This document shows positions 1 through 12,095 of a DNA stretch of 64,000 nucleotides, in pieces. Made by a program: the position numbers and the translations under genes. The DNA lies in contig FTLJ01000382.1 in NCBI GenBank assembly GCA_900155495.1, positions 38,380-102,379 on the forward strand, read 5' to 3'. The DNA is from Porogramme epimiltina (lineage: Eukaryota; Basidiomycota; Agaricomycetes; Polyporales; Polyporaceae). Numbering within the stretch: the first letter of the stretch is position 1; every line of letters starts with the position of its first letter. A model generated the notes under the pieces. That model did not search any database. It had not been told where the DNA came from and worked only from the letters and a program-made list of their open reading frames with translations.

Positions 1-41
1 GTCTACTGGTCCGATGCTGGCTCAGGCTACGGGACGACAGA

Positions 42-47
42 TATAAA
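42..47 (+). promoter_or_regulatory. TATA box of the first sesquiterpene synthase
   Basis: A TATAAA element lies about 157 bases before the ATG at 199, a plausible core-promoter position with a pyrimidine-rich leader between them. It is assigned by sequence and position only. Confidence 0.45.
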
Positions 48-198
48 GGGCGGACATTCAGACTCCCAGGTCAACATCACACAGTGCAACATTCGCCTCC
101 AGTTTCGACTCGCCGCAGCCACTTCCTCTCAGCCAGTCTCCACTCAGCCCCGGGCAGCCTCCTCACCTTCAAACTACTCCCCACCAACTCATCCCGCA

Positions 199-1593
199 AT
201 GTCTACTACTCAGTTCATCCTCCCCGACCTCCACGCCGTCTGCCCACTCGTAGGCTCTACGAGCCCTCATTACGAGAAGGCGGCGGAAGAGTCTCGGGCG
301 TGGGTCAACGGATACAACCTCTTCAAGGGTTCCAAGCTCGTCTTCTTCCTCCAGGGCAGCAATGAACTCCTCGTCTCGCACACCTACCCATACGCGCCCT
401 TTGCGGAGTTCCGCACCTGCTGCGACTTTGTCAACCTCCTGTTCGTCGTCGACGAGACGTCCGACGACCAGGACGGCATCGGCGCTCGCGCTACGGGTGA
501 AGTGTTCCTCAACGCAATGCGCTACCCGGGCTGGGACGACGGCTCGGCGCTGGCTAAGATGACGAGGGAGTACGTACCTCCGGGCCTTTCTTCACGTCAC
601 CGACACTCATGCTGACCGTTATTCGCTTATTTATCCTCCCCTCGCCTCCCTTCAATCTGCGCTCGCGCGCGCGCGTTGCCACGCCCGTCTGCGCCTACGT
701 CACTTGCTTCCCCGTCCGGAACCGTGGTGTTAAGGTTCAAGGAGCGACTTCTGGACCACGCCGGCCCGCGGAGTTACCGACGTTTCCTTGTTCACTGCGC
801 GGACTACATCAACGCCGTCGCGCGTGAGGCGGAGTTGCGCGAACACGGCGAGGTGCTCGACCTCGCCGCGTACATGCCTCTCCGCCGTGAGAACAGCGCG
901 ATCCGGCTCTGTTTTGGGCTCTTCGAGTCTGCCCTTGGCATCGACCTCCCGGACGAAGTCTTCCAGGACGAGCAGTTCATGATGCTCTACTGGTCCGCGG
1001 CCGACATGGTTTGTTGGTCTAACGTGAGTGCTTTCGGGCTTTCTCCACCCACGCTACCCCCGCCGCCACATCGTGTACCCTGCTCGCGACGCGGGTTCGG
1101 AGCCGGGTCTAGTCCGGGCGGGCGGGCTAGTGCGCGCCGTGGCTCGCGGTCGCAATTGTATGTTGATTGATGGCTGACGCGCCCCCGCCCCCGCCCTCGA
1201 CAGGACGTGTACTCGTACAACATGGAGCAGGCACGGGGCCTCGCGGGGAACAACATCGTCACCGTGCTCATGCGCGACCACGACATCGACCTGCAGGCCG
1301 CGTCGGACCGCGTGGGCGCGCACTTCGCCGCGCTCATGGGCACCTTCGAGCGCGCCAAGGCGAGTCTGCGCTCGTTCGGCGACGCTGCGCTCGATGCCGC
1401 GGTCGCGCGCTATGTTGAGGCTATGGAGCACTGGATCATCGGGAACCTCGACTGGAGCTTCCAGACGCAGCGTTACTTTGGACAGGCGTATCGGCAGGTG
1501 AAGGAGACGCACGTCGTCGTGCTCAGCCCGCGCGTCCGCCACGACGACAGCGATGACGAGGACGAGGGCGAGGCGCACGCGGGACGCCAGTGA
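199..1593 (+). CDS. sesquiterpene synthase (Agaricomycete class I terpene cyclase), copy 1
   Basis: The predicted enzyme ionises farnesyl diphosphate and cyclises it to a sesquiterpene in the cytosol. Exons are 199-569, 735-1023 and 1204-1593, giving 349 residues, the usual size for fungal sesquiterpene synthases. The metal-binding aspartate motif DETSD is at residues 85-89. The NSE triad (N220, S224, E228 in NDVYSYNME) is rebuilt exactly across the second intron, which supports that splice. The C-terminal RY pair is at 310-311. The D(E)xxD form and overall pattern resemble the basidiomycete clade that includes delta-6-protoilludene synthases, but the product cannot be read from the sequence. 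Donors are GTACGT and GTGAGT. The C-terminal tail is acidic. The same intron positions and phases occur in the second copy at 6729, so the two arose by duplication. No P450 lies next to it within the window; what lies before position 1 is unknown. Confidence 0.93.
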
Positions 1594-4500
1594 GGTGAGC
1601 AGTTTATTCACCACCTCCCCGCGTGTGCGGGCGCGCGGCGCACGGTGCTGACCACAATCCACTAAGCTGCGAGATGCGGGGCTGACGTCCAGCACGGCCG
1701 CTCGACGTGCAACCGCGTCTACAATCATTCCCCCGTCATCCACGGATCGTTTCACCGCCCGGATGTGAAGGACGAGGGGCGGGCTTAAGGGACTCCCTGC
1801 ATGACCCGACCGCGCAGCTGCTTCCGTTCGTTCATCGCTTGGTGTCCCTTTAGCTTATGTGTACTTGCCGAGATTTGAGATCCGGGGTCTACTCGACTCC
1901 CGGGCCACGATCTTCGTTCTATCTCTTGTATGACTTAGCGCGCCATTTACATTAGCTCTCACGGGCCTCCACTGTATCCCCTACCTACTAGATTGCCTCC
2001 ACCAATACAGTTATCTCCATCTCGACCTACAACCGCCGTGGGCTATGATCATCTTACTACCCTTGCACAGTCGCCACAATCAACTCAACAACCGGCTGCA
2101 TCGGCTTGTTTCCCTGTGGCGTCCCTGTGAAGACTTATCGTCCGCAGTGGCGGTCTCGAACCTCTCCCCATCTCCGGTCCAAACGCGTATCGACCGCTGA
2201 GAGAGGAGCTATACTTGCTCAAGTTACTTGACATGTCCCCTGGATAACCGATGGTGGACCATCTGGGATGTACGGCACTAAATGGCACCACATAATTGGT
2301 GACGAAGGGACGCTGATTTTCAGCGGGCCCCGGCCTGAGGATCAATACGCGACCTGCGCCTCTGGAAGTGATTGCATGCCACTTATGGTTCCGATGTGTA
2401 TTCCGTGCCTGCCAGCTGACAGACCGCCAGGGTGGAGTGCAGGCGACTGAGAGGGATCCGCGCTTGCCAAGGGATTATTCCTTCAGTCGTTATTGAGGGC
2501 CCTAGCTGCGAAGCTCCTTGCTACCGGACGTCGTCACCCGCCCGGCGTTGCAGCGGTGCGATCGCACTTTTTTGTCCGTCGGCGGCATGTGAGGGAGGCA
2601 GAGCGTGGTGATTGACGCACTGCTCCGAGAAAGAGCGGCAAGTGAGCCGCATATAGACGCAGACGTGCTAGAACGGAAGAACACGGGGGACGAGCCCAGG
2701 TTGGTATTGAACGGGTGCAGTGGCCGTCGAGCCGACACCCGGCAGATGCCTAGATCTTGCGTCCGAAATCCAAATCGCCCCAGTGTTCAGCGCGGGCAGG
2801 GTCGGGCACTCATCGGCCTCGACCCCACCGCGGCGGCTGCGGGTGGCGTTAGCTCAGGGACGCGACGTGCGGCGTCAAGCTTGAGAGTTCAGCGTCAGCG
2901 TAGCGACCACCGCCTTAAGATCCATACTTTGCCTGGTGAGACCTAAGAGGCGCGCGGTTGTAAGGGTGCTGTGAACCGCAACAGCGGAAGGCCGCGGGGA
3001 GCGCACAACGCCCTCCCCTCAACATTCGCAACCCCGCGAGGGGACGGATAGGCTTATAATTGCTGTGCTGGTCCTGGTGCGGCCGAACTGCTGTCACGCT
3101 GGAAGGTTCATGAGCATGACGGCATTGAATTGCAAAAGGGTTATGGGAGTGGGGATGTCACGTCCTACGAGTCGGGTGGTGAGTTTTTCCAGAGATGATC
3201 CCACGGGCCACGGAGAAACTCGAGGAACGCGCTTACCTCCCGCGGCGCCTCGCTCATGCCCACGCCCCCCGTCTTGCACCACAAAGAAGCTAGTGTCGAT
3301 GTAGATTGGCTGCCTGCTGCTGCTTGTCGCTCCGAACCGGGGGCAGGCTTTCTGCTCGGCAAAGTTACGACGTTGGCGTTTGTTAACGTGATGAGCTGGG
3401 CCGGGAACCATCCGACTCCTACCGGGCAGTATATTCGGACTCTCGTAACGATTGCTTGGTGATATTTTCGGCTCGGTTCCCCGGTTCGCATCCAATATAG
3501 TCACCTCAGCCGCGGAATGCAACTGTGACAGGAAAAGAGCAATCTGAGAGCGCTATCCTTGGAAGATTTTTGTGATACCCGTTTTCTGCCTATGATTTTG
3601 GAAGAAATCTCTACAGCCGGACCAACGGGCATTACTGGTTTTGACATGAAATTTCGTGAGCGAATAATGATGTGGTAGCTTTCGGAGTCTTCCGTAGGAC
3701 CATCTGGGAGTCATTAGGGTCATGCTGTCTATTGCGGTTGACCAAGCCTGATGGGGGTCGCATCGGAACCACCTCAAGCAATCAGAAGCGGTGCGACGTT
3801 GCGGATGTCAGCGTATCATTTGACGAGTTCTCGAATGTGAGTGGCGAGACAACGAGCCCCATGATCTCGAGTGCGGTCGCTGCTAATTGTCACTAAGACA
3901 TGGTTCAAATTTTCGTGGGAGCATCCAGCCGCAGTGGAACGACGGCAGTGCCCATCTTTCTTGTCCTCGTTGCACGTCTGTGAAGCATCATTGTAGAGTT
4001 ATTCGGAAATCCGGTACTCTACATGCAGTAGATATCACCGGGAAAAGCATCATTGACTGACGTACTTCTCTAGGAAACTATTGCGCGATGCATATCTTAA
4101 CTCCGGGATGGTCGGGATTCCGTGGTTACTGAAATCCATGGTACCTTCTGTGGTGATCGCGGTGGTAGCCCGTTGAGCTCGGGATGAGAGCAATGCTGCG
4201 AAGACAAAAGAAGATGAGAGGACTCACCGTAGGCAGGTTGATTGCTTTGAACCGAAGTCCGTCCTCTGATCGGTTTTGTGTGGTAAAGACATTCTAGAAA
4301 CAGCTGAACAGTACTCTATGTTGCCTGACCAAGACTTGCGGGGCACCTAAGATACCGGATAGAGCCACGTCAAGAGGATCAAGAATAGTGGTTATAGCTT
4401 AATGAATACACAACGCCACGAAGTTGGCCGGACATTTGATCGCATTTGAGCCCGGTAATCAAGGGGCAGAGGGGGTAGAAGTCGCCACAACCAGGTTCCT

Positions 4501-6728
4501 GTGCTCGGTGTGGCAAGAAGCGGAGCCGGGAGGTGCGCAAGATTAGCAGTCGACCTGCGAGATGCGAACGTCAGGGGGAAGGTCCGGACAATGATATAAG
4601 CAAACACTGTGCAAGAAGAATACCACGTTCGACGCTTGCCAGCAGATGACATGATGCCTGGGCATAGTCGCAGAAGTGCTTGCGCGATGTCCGGCCGTCC
4701 ATTCTTCAATGTTGGCCGACTTTCCTAAAGAGAAAGACATAAAACATATTATTGAGCTCGGGACGTTTTGAGCGGGTGCGAGAGTCAACCACGGCGGGTC
4801 GTGGATGCGGTTGGCCGTCCAATCATGCCGTTGATGGTGCCATGGACACCTTATGGGCGCCTCAGACGCGTCCTGCGCAGATGGACAGGCGTAGGGTTAG
4901 GGGTATGACGTCAATCGGAATTTTCCGGGCGGACATGCGCCTCGATGCAAGTTCAATCATGCTTTCTTCTCAACCGCCATGCCTCGGTTTCAATCGCCAA
5001 AACGTTTTCATACTTCCTCGGGGGCACTCCATGCTCCGCCCACCGCGCAACTAACTCCGCCGCTGCGGCTCGGTAATGTGCCATTCTATTGCGCTCACAA
5101 TCAAGATTGACGAGCCTAGAGTTCCAACTGACCATAGCCGTCATGACCCAACGTGGTGTCTTGGACGACCCGACACTGTGTTGCACACTATAACACACTA
5201 ATGCGACCCTGAACCGCGGAGCTTTCAGGGACCGGCTCGGAGGCAAGGGTCCGCCTGTGCGTGAATCTCTGCTCGAAATCGACGGTATAGGACTGCCACA
5301 TGTCACAGCGTCCGTTCCGTGGCCCCATTCTTGGGTGTGTGTGTCGTTTCAGTGATGGAGCTCACCTCAAGCTCGCCGATCCAGACATCATATCTCTAGA
5401 TGGGCGTGCCTGGAATGCACGCCCTACTGGTGCTGTCGGTGCGTGTCTGTCCTAAGATCTTCGTGCGATCTCACCCTTCACCTAGAGGCACTCCCGCGCC
5501 CTTCGATTCATCCTGCCCTATCCTCAACACGACCATATGCTTCAAGCATGACTGCATGAGCCGTAAACGTCTTTTATGGTGCCATTGCCGATTCCAATTG
5601 TTTTCTAGATGATGTCCCTATGCTCTATGCCATAGTCAGATCAGTCTAGGCCTCGCAATTGAATAGAGCTACAGCCCTTGGGTACCGTCGGCGCTCGCAG
5701 CTAGTTGGTCTGCGGCTCCCAGCCATCTAGGGAACAAGTGACGTCGACAACGGAACAGAAAGCGACGACCTTCGCCTGCCTCGCGGGCCTGCGCGCCGGA
5801 GAGAATTAGCACCACTACCTAGATAGCTATTCCCCGACCCTGTCGGCCTCAGATATGGCCAACCGGGCAGGGCGCCAATACGTGGTGCAGACTCCGGTCA
5901 TCGAACACAAACGCCCAGAGCTATTACCTCGTACGCCCTCACTTTCTGGTTTATAACTCGCCGTTTATTTCTTTGTGGTATGCCACGGGGGCTGTCTTCG
6001 CTTCCCGTGATGCTGACGGACGAGCACAACCACCTTCCATATCTATGCTCCCACATCTAGCAGAACTCCCACGCCGGCGGCTCCGAAAATTGGACGATTT
6101 TTGGGTTTTTTCGCGCGGTCCGCTCCACGGACATGAGCGTCTGCCCCAACGCGGTAGCGGTCCGGCGCGGGCGTCCAAGTGTCGCAAGAAATCACTTCCC
6201 GCCACCGGCGTATTGGCTGTTTGCCCGACCGCCCTCCTCTCCCGAAGCCCTCCGGACCATTCGGGCACAATGGTGCACTGGTGGAGGATATCCCGGTGCG
6301 TGACTTTTCTCGTTTCGGTCGACTCACTCCGCTGAAACTCGGTGTTTGGCGCACAACAGGCATCAACCTCACTTACCTACCCTCACGGCGGCGGTTGTCC
6401 CCATGGTCAGGGAGCGCAACAGTCGGAACGCCCTAGCGGCTGTCATGGAACGCGCAATCTCTGGTCGCTCAAGGCCTGTGACCCGCCGGTATGCCTCCGT
6501 CCTCCGTGTCGCGAGAGCCTAGCATTGAGATTCGTGGATCTCGAGTATGCCACACTATATAAGATGGACTCACTTTTGACGAGGTGCAGCACAACACCTC
6601 TACCCTCTACCTTCTCTCGCAGGTCTTCTACCTGCTCTCCTGCCAGCCTCGGCTCGACGCTCTAAGTTATCGCTCCAGCCAACCGATACAACTTCACTTA
6701 ATCCCTCGTCCAATTCTTATAATCCACC
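1594..6728. other. 5.1 kb without a recognisable gene between the two terpene synthases
   Basis: Only short ORFs (up to about 142 codons) occur here, none with a recognisable domain, and base composition is visibly less GC-rich than in the flanking genes. I saw no terminal inverted repeats, transposase motifs or terpene-synthase remnants by eye. It may be old, decayed transposon sequence or simply intergenic DNA. The last part (about 6550 onward) is the promoter of the second terpene synthase. Confidence 0.5.
6556..6562 (+). promoter_or_regulatory. TATA box of the second sesquiterpene synthase
   Basis: A TATATAA element lies about 167 bases before the ATG at 6729, nearly the same spacing as in the first copy. 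It is followed by a CT-rich leader, as is common in filamentous fungi. Confidence 0.5.
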
Positions 6729-7908
6729 ATGTCCTCGCCTTCCGCTTCCACCTCCACCCCCACGTCTTTCGTTCTCCCCGACCTGCACGCCGTGACCCCT
6801 TTCGTGGGCTCGTTCAACCCTCACTACGCCTCCGCGTCCATCGAGTCGTCTGAGTGGATCAACAGCTACCGCGTCCTCTCCGACCGCAAGCGCGCCTTCT
6901 TCCTCCAGGGCGGCAGCGAGCTTCTCTGCGCGCATGCCTACCCGTACGCCGACTACGAGCGGTTCAGGACGACCTGCGACTTCGTGAACCTGCTCTTCAC
7001 GGTCGATGAGATCTCGGACGACCAGAACGAGAAGGGCGCGCACGCCACTGGCCTCACTTTCTACAACGCCATGCGCGACCTCGATTTCGATGACGGCACG
7101 ACGCTCTGCAAGATGACCAAGGAGTGGGTACCGAGCCTAGCCGGGCCTCTCCGTAAAGTCCGACGGCGCTGATGCCCTTCTCCCTTCGATAGATTCACAC
7201 AGCGCCTTCTCAAGCACTGCGGACCGTTCACCTACCGCCGGTTCATCAAGCACTGCAAGGACTACATCGAGGCGGTCGCACGCGAGGCCGACCTCCGCGA
7301 GCACGGCACGGTGCTCGACGTCGATGCGTACGTCACGCTCCGCCGCGAGAACAGCGCCGTGCGCTTCTGCTGCGGCCTCGCGGGCTACGCGCTCGGCATC
7401 GACCTGACCGACGAGGTCGTCGAGCACCCCGCGTTCATGGCCATGCACCTCGCCACCGTTGACATGGTCTGCTGGTCCAACGTGAGTACCGTCTCACGGC
7501 CTTTCAAGCCGATCCGAGAGGCTCACGCGTCTGCGTCGCACACAGGATCTCTACTCCTACAACATGGAGCAGGCCATGGGCCACACCACGAACAACATCA
7601 TGACCGTCCTGATGCGCCACCGGCAGCTCGACCTCCAGGGCGCCGCGGACGCGGTCGGCGTGCACTTCAAGAGCCTCATCGACACCTACCTCTCCACCAA
7701 GGCCGCGCTCCCCTCCTGGGGCTCCAAGGTCGACGGCGAGGTGCAACAGTACGCGATGGCGATGGAGAACTGGGTCATCGGGAACCTCAACTGGTCCTTC
7801 GAGACGCAGCGCTACTTCGGGCACGCCCGCCACGAGATCCGCCGCACGCGCGTCGTGCAGCTCTACCCGCGCCGCGTCGAGGAGCCCGAGTCCGACGACG
7901 AGGCGTGA
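6729..7908 (+). CDS. sesquiterpene synthase, copy 2
   Basis: This is the tandem paralogue of the gene at 199 and belongs to the same class I terpene cyclase family using farnesyl diphosphate. Exons are 6729-7123, 7193-7481 and 7546-7908, giving 348 residues. Exon 2 is 289 nt in both copies and both introns have the same phases (2, then 0). The aspartate motif DEISD is at 93-97, the NSE triad is N228, S232 and E236 (NDLYSYNME, rebuilt across intron 2), and an RY pair lies near the C-terminus (QTQRYFGH). The first intron uses donor GTGGGT, required by the reading frame; using the nearby GTACCG instead breaks the frame. All catalytic motifs are intact, so both copies should be active. Sequence differences near the active site could mean different products, but that cannot be told from sequence alone. 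Confidence 0.93.
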
Positions 7909-8592
7909 GGCGCGACGCGCGCTGCCCCCAAGCCCCGAGATCGCGAGGCGAGCGCTGGGCGCCCGCCAACTTCGGCCTGGCTGCCCTTCCTCTTCCGGGC
8001 CGCAGGCGCCGACCGTGCGCGACGTCTCAGGTGCACCGCCCCTTCCGCGCACATGTGTCCGCCCCGGGCGTCGTCTCCGGCCGGGGGCCAAAACCAAGTG
8101 CTCCGTGTTCCCGCTCCTGCCGTGCCCCGTCCTCGCATCAAACGCTTTCCAAACCATTCTTGGCCCCGTATGTATGACTCGAAGCACCGCCCGCCCGCTC
8201 CGCATAGAACCTAGTAGCTCTTATATACTGCGCCCCGTGTAGTTCTGTACTTACGACTCCCTCCGATTACTCGGCGATAATGGCTTCCCGTCTCCGCCTC
8301 GAATCTGTGGTCGCTGCCTTCTGTATTTACCTCCTGTTATTGTTTCATCCCCCTGTATCTACTGCGCGTTCCTTTTCTAAAATGACGTTCCGATTGCAAT
8401 GTATTGGCTGGGTTGAACAGCCCCGAGCGATATATTCTATGATGGGTCCGATGAACATAGGGATGTGCGGCAGATGGTACAGTTGGATGTAGCGCTACAG
8501 TGGTGGTCGTGAGGAAGCCGAAAAGAAGCAGTCCCAGAAGTCGCGCGCATGCAGCAAGCAGCCGCAAGCGCGTTAGTGAAAAAAAGCATTCA
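7909..8592. other. convergent 3' region between terpene synthase 2 and MET2
   Basis: This stretch holds the 3' ends of two genes that face each other. I see no gene, tRNA or clear repeat. Confidence 0.5.
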
Positions 8593-10180
8593 TCACCACC
8601 GCGTGATGTCCGCCTCGGCCTCCCCAAACATGCTCGTCTTCTTGATCGAGAAGTCGCCCCCGGCATCCGTGGCGTCCCCTTCCTGGAGCGTGTAGTACTC
8701 CGGGAACTCCGCGCGCAGGTAGCGCAGGATGTGCGCGTTGATGAGCTCGAACTCGAGCAGGAACCCGTCGTGGCCCTCCGGGCTCGGGATCATCACAAGC
8801 GCCGCGCCGGGGATGCCCGCCGCGATCTCGCGCTGCTCCGCGGGCATGAACAGGCCGTCGGACTGGATGCCGATCACGAGCGCGCGCGGCGGCTCCGTCG
8901 CGAGCACGCGCGCGAGCGCCGCGTCCTCGCCCTCGCCTTCGCCCTCGCCCGCGAGGAGCCGCCCGCGGGCGACGTCGTGCGTGTCGAGCTTGCGCGTGAT
9001 GTGGATGTAGCAGTTCGCGTCGAAGCGCGCCGTGAACTTGTCGCCCTGGTAGCGCAGGTACGACTGCGCGGAGAAGATCGGCGGGCGCGGGGCGAGGGGC
9101 GCAGCCGCGGACGCGGACGCAGGCGACGTCGGGCGCTCGGCCGAGCTTGAGCTCGCGTCCGCGCTGCTCGGAGCGGCGGCGGGGGTGGGGGTGGGGAGCG
9201 CGCTGGACCTGGGGGTGGAGGGGCGCGACTGCGCGGCGCGCAGGCCGTCGTTGTGCGCGGCGAGCGTGTGGTCCGCGGAAGGAAGCGCGGGGCTCTGCGG
9301 CGGCGTGAGCACGGCGTCCTCGCCGGTCGCAGCGCTGGGGGGCACGGCAGGCCGCTGGGGCTTGCGGCCGAAGCGGCGCTCGAACGAGTCGCGCGAGCGG
9401 TAGGTGAGCAGCGCGGCCATGCGCGCGGCGGCGAGGCCGGACGCGGGCTGTGCCTCGTAGTAGCCGTCTTCGTAGGACGGATCGGAGTAGATGCTCTGCC
9501 GTTGTGCTTCTCCCCAGCTGATGCACCAGGCGGAGTGGCGCGCGGAAGTCGCAATGGGGACGATGCGTCGGACGAAGCCCGGAGGGGAGCAGAGCGGCCA
9601 CTCGAGGACGGCCATGCCGCCCATGGAGCCGCCAATGACGACGGCGACGGAGTTTACACCGAGGTAGTCGAGAACAAGTTTGTGGATTCTGATTAAAAAA
9701 AGTGTTGTGTTAGACGATGCGGTCGAGTATTGGGAATAGGAATCTGCGACTGTACCGGACGTCATCACGGATGGTTGTCAGAGGAAATTCGGGGCCATAC
9801 GGCCGTCCTGTGTCCGGATTGAGCGTCACAGGGGAAGCCGAGCCGTATGGGGACCCCAGGACGTTGGCGCAAAAGATGAAAAAGCGGTTGGCATCGAACA
9901 CCTTTCCGCGCCCCATGAGGGGTCCCCACCTATGGGATAGGGTGAGCAATGATCGGGGAAGGCGAAAAAAAAACACGGCGAGCGGCAGGACCCACCAGTC
10001 CTCGACATCTGAACTGCCGGTGAAGGCGTGGCAGATAATCATAACATTGTCTCTTGATTCATTAAGGGTTCCCCACGTCTTGTACGCAACGGGGACATCC
10101 TTGAGGACGAAGCCGGACTCTAGAGTAAAAGACGGTACGGTAAAGATATTCTGGTCTATGAGATCGGTGTACAAGGACAT
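8593..10180 (-). CDS. MET2: homoserine O-acetyltransferase
   Basis: The enzyme acetylates L-homoserine with acetyl-CoA, feeding homocysteine and methionine synthesis. Exons (minus strand) are 9996-10180, 9756-9929 and 8593-9688, giving 484 residues. It is an alpha/beta-hydrolase fold protein of the MetX/Met2 type. The nucleophile elbow GGSMGG has the serine at 141, the acid is in QSDGLF near residue 397, and the histidine is in EGHDGF near 426. The N-terminal region (HAFTGSSDVEDWWGP, SPYGS) matches Met2 and fixes both splice sites (donors GTGGGT and GTACAG). Roughly residues 200-300 form an Ala/Pro/Ser-rich low-complexity insertion, after which the conserved fold resumes at SAQSYLRYQG. The gene is divergent from the SDR at 10613, with 432 bases between the start codons. 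MET2 is the yeast name for this function. Confidence 0.93.
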
Positions 10181-10612
10181 CAGGGGCAAGCGGGGGTGGT
10201 GGGAGAGGGCAGGCAAGAGAGAGAGGCCGCCCGAGGTCGCTGACCGGGGCTGGACGGGCTTCGAATGGCGCAATGCGGGCGATGTGTGAATTCGCAGAGG
10301 CAAGGCGGAGGGCGACGGGTGGGGTCGACGCTCGTCCGCGGCGGCGCGTTGAGTCAGATCGGGGCCCGATGCGATCGCCAGGGAGAGCCGGGTGGCGGGA
10401 GCCGGCGTCCGGGCTGGCCGAGGGCCACAGTCGCCGGGCGGGGGCGGGCGCACGAGCGCAGTGCGCGGCGGCGCGAGTATGCCCTCACCCCGCTCGCCCC
10501 GCCGTCCTTCTCTCCAGTGCTCGTCTCTCACTCGTCCGCAGAGGGTCCCCATCGGAAGGCCCGCTGCGCGCAGACCCTCTCGCCGCCCAGGCACACACCC
10601 GCACACGCGACA
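10181..10612. promoter_or_regulatory. shared divergent promoter of MET2 and the short-chain dehydrogenase
   Basis: The two start codons (10180 minus, 10613 plus) point away from each other across 432 GC-rich bases. No TATA element is obvious. ORFs that cross this region are shadows of GC-rich DNA. Confidence 0.5.
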
Positions 10613-11850
10613 ATGGACACCCTTTCCTCGATTTTCTCCGTGGAGGCCGCACGGAAGAGCCCCTCTGTCGTCACCATCGCCGCCCTCGCCACTGCGCTCC
10701 TCGTCGCCCGCCGCGCTTGGCACACCCGCCGCCGCCGCACCCGGACTTTGCCCCCCAATGAGGAGCGCGTCCTCGTCCTCGGTGCATCGAGCGGCATCGG
10801 ACAGGCCATCGCCCACGAATATGCCGCACGGGGCGCGCGTGTATGCGTAGTGGGTCGCCGTGAGCGCGAACTGGATGCCGTCGCCGACGAGTGCAGGGCC
10901 CTCTGTCCGAACGCGACCGGAGGGCCCCAATTGACCGACGATATTTTCGCATTCCGGGGTGATTTCACCCGTGCGGAAGACATGGTGGCGTTGCGCGAGG
11001 ACCTGCAGAAGCGTGAGTCTCCAGCATCCAATATCCCGCAATTGCCACAGTGCTTTGATCGCAACGGATGATATTTCGACTTCCTCCAGGTTGGGGAGGT
11101 CTGGACACGTTGATTGTATGCGCCGGAGTGTCCGCGCTCCGCCCCCTCCTCGAAGTCGCTGGCCTCGAGCGGCACGACGGTGCCTTCTCTCCCTCTCAAG
11201 TCACCACCGAAGGCGTCACGCACGCAGTGGGCGTCGCTGAGGCCGCGATGCAAGGCAACTTCTTCGGACCGCTCGTGTCCGCAATCACCTTCGTGCGTGC
11301 TTTGCTCCGCCCGCCCCACCCTACCCCATCACTACTACCACTATCGCTATCACCACAACTACCGTCATTGCTACCACCCCGCGCGCACGTGTGACCCCCC
11401 GCTCATCCACCCCCGCGCCCCGCCCAGATCCCCCTCCTGACCGCGTCCTCGCGCGCGCCCGCAATCTGCCAGCTCTCCTCGCTCGCCGCGCTCTGCCCCG
11501 CGCCGACGCGCAGCCTCTACGCCTCCACCAAGGCCGCGTCGCTCCTGCTCTACCAGGCGCTCGCGATCGAGCACCCGCGCGTCGCGTTCACCGCCGTGCT
11601 CCCGAGCACCGTCGAGGGCGGCTTCCGCGCGTCCGCCGTCGACGGCGGGCCCGTGCGCGAGGCCGATCCCAACAAGCACGGCCTCAAGCGTGCCGCGGTC
11701 GCGCGCGCTGCCGTCGCCGGGATCGACGCGAGCGCGAAGAACGTGTACGTGCCGTACGCGATGGTCCGCGTCGCCCACTTTGGCTACTGGCTCTGGCCCC
11801 GCCTCCTCGAGCGGCTCGCCGCCAGGAAGTACAACTACGGCGCGGAATGA
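10613..11850 (+). CDS. membrane-anchored short-chain dehydrogenase/reductase
   Basis: Exons are 10613-11012, 11090-11292 and 11428-11850, giving 341 residues. A hydrophobic segment at about 18-33 followed by an Arg-rich stretch suggests an N-terminal membrane anchor with the catalytic domain on the cytosolic side. The cofactor motif LGASSGIG is at 57-63 and the catalytic YASTK at 232-236. The preceding serine is in the ICQLSS region, and an NAG-like position reads CAG (VCAGVS). This is a classical SDR of NAD(P)H-dependent type. Resemblance in layout to 3-ketodihydrosphingosine reductase and 11-beta-HSD-like ER enzymes is possible, but the substrate cannot be assigned. All introns have usable GT-AG sites (GTGAGT, GTGCGT). 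Confidence 0.85.
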
Positions 11851-12095
11851 CGTGCACGTTAGGATGGGGGTAGAGTGGGGTTGTCTGGACCTTGCGTGTG
11901 GAGGGTGACGCAGCGGGACGTTGGCTTCGGATCTGTGTGCCTGTGTATGCGCTATATCGTGTATCTTGATTACGTTGGCTATGGTTATGCTCGGGACGCA
12001 CGCAGCAGCTGGGCTCCAACGGGCTGGAGTGATGCAATAAAAAACAAAGCACAGCGGTATTGCTAATTGCTAATGGTACAACTCCGCGCGCGTGA

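Noticed and set aside
9710..11041. 443-codon minus-strand ORF spanning the MET2 5' end and upstream DNA
   Set aside because: Only the part from the ATG at 10180 is conserved (Met2 N-terminus); the upstream part crosses the shared promoter and is antisense to the SDR gene.
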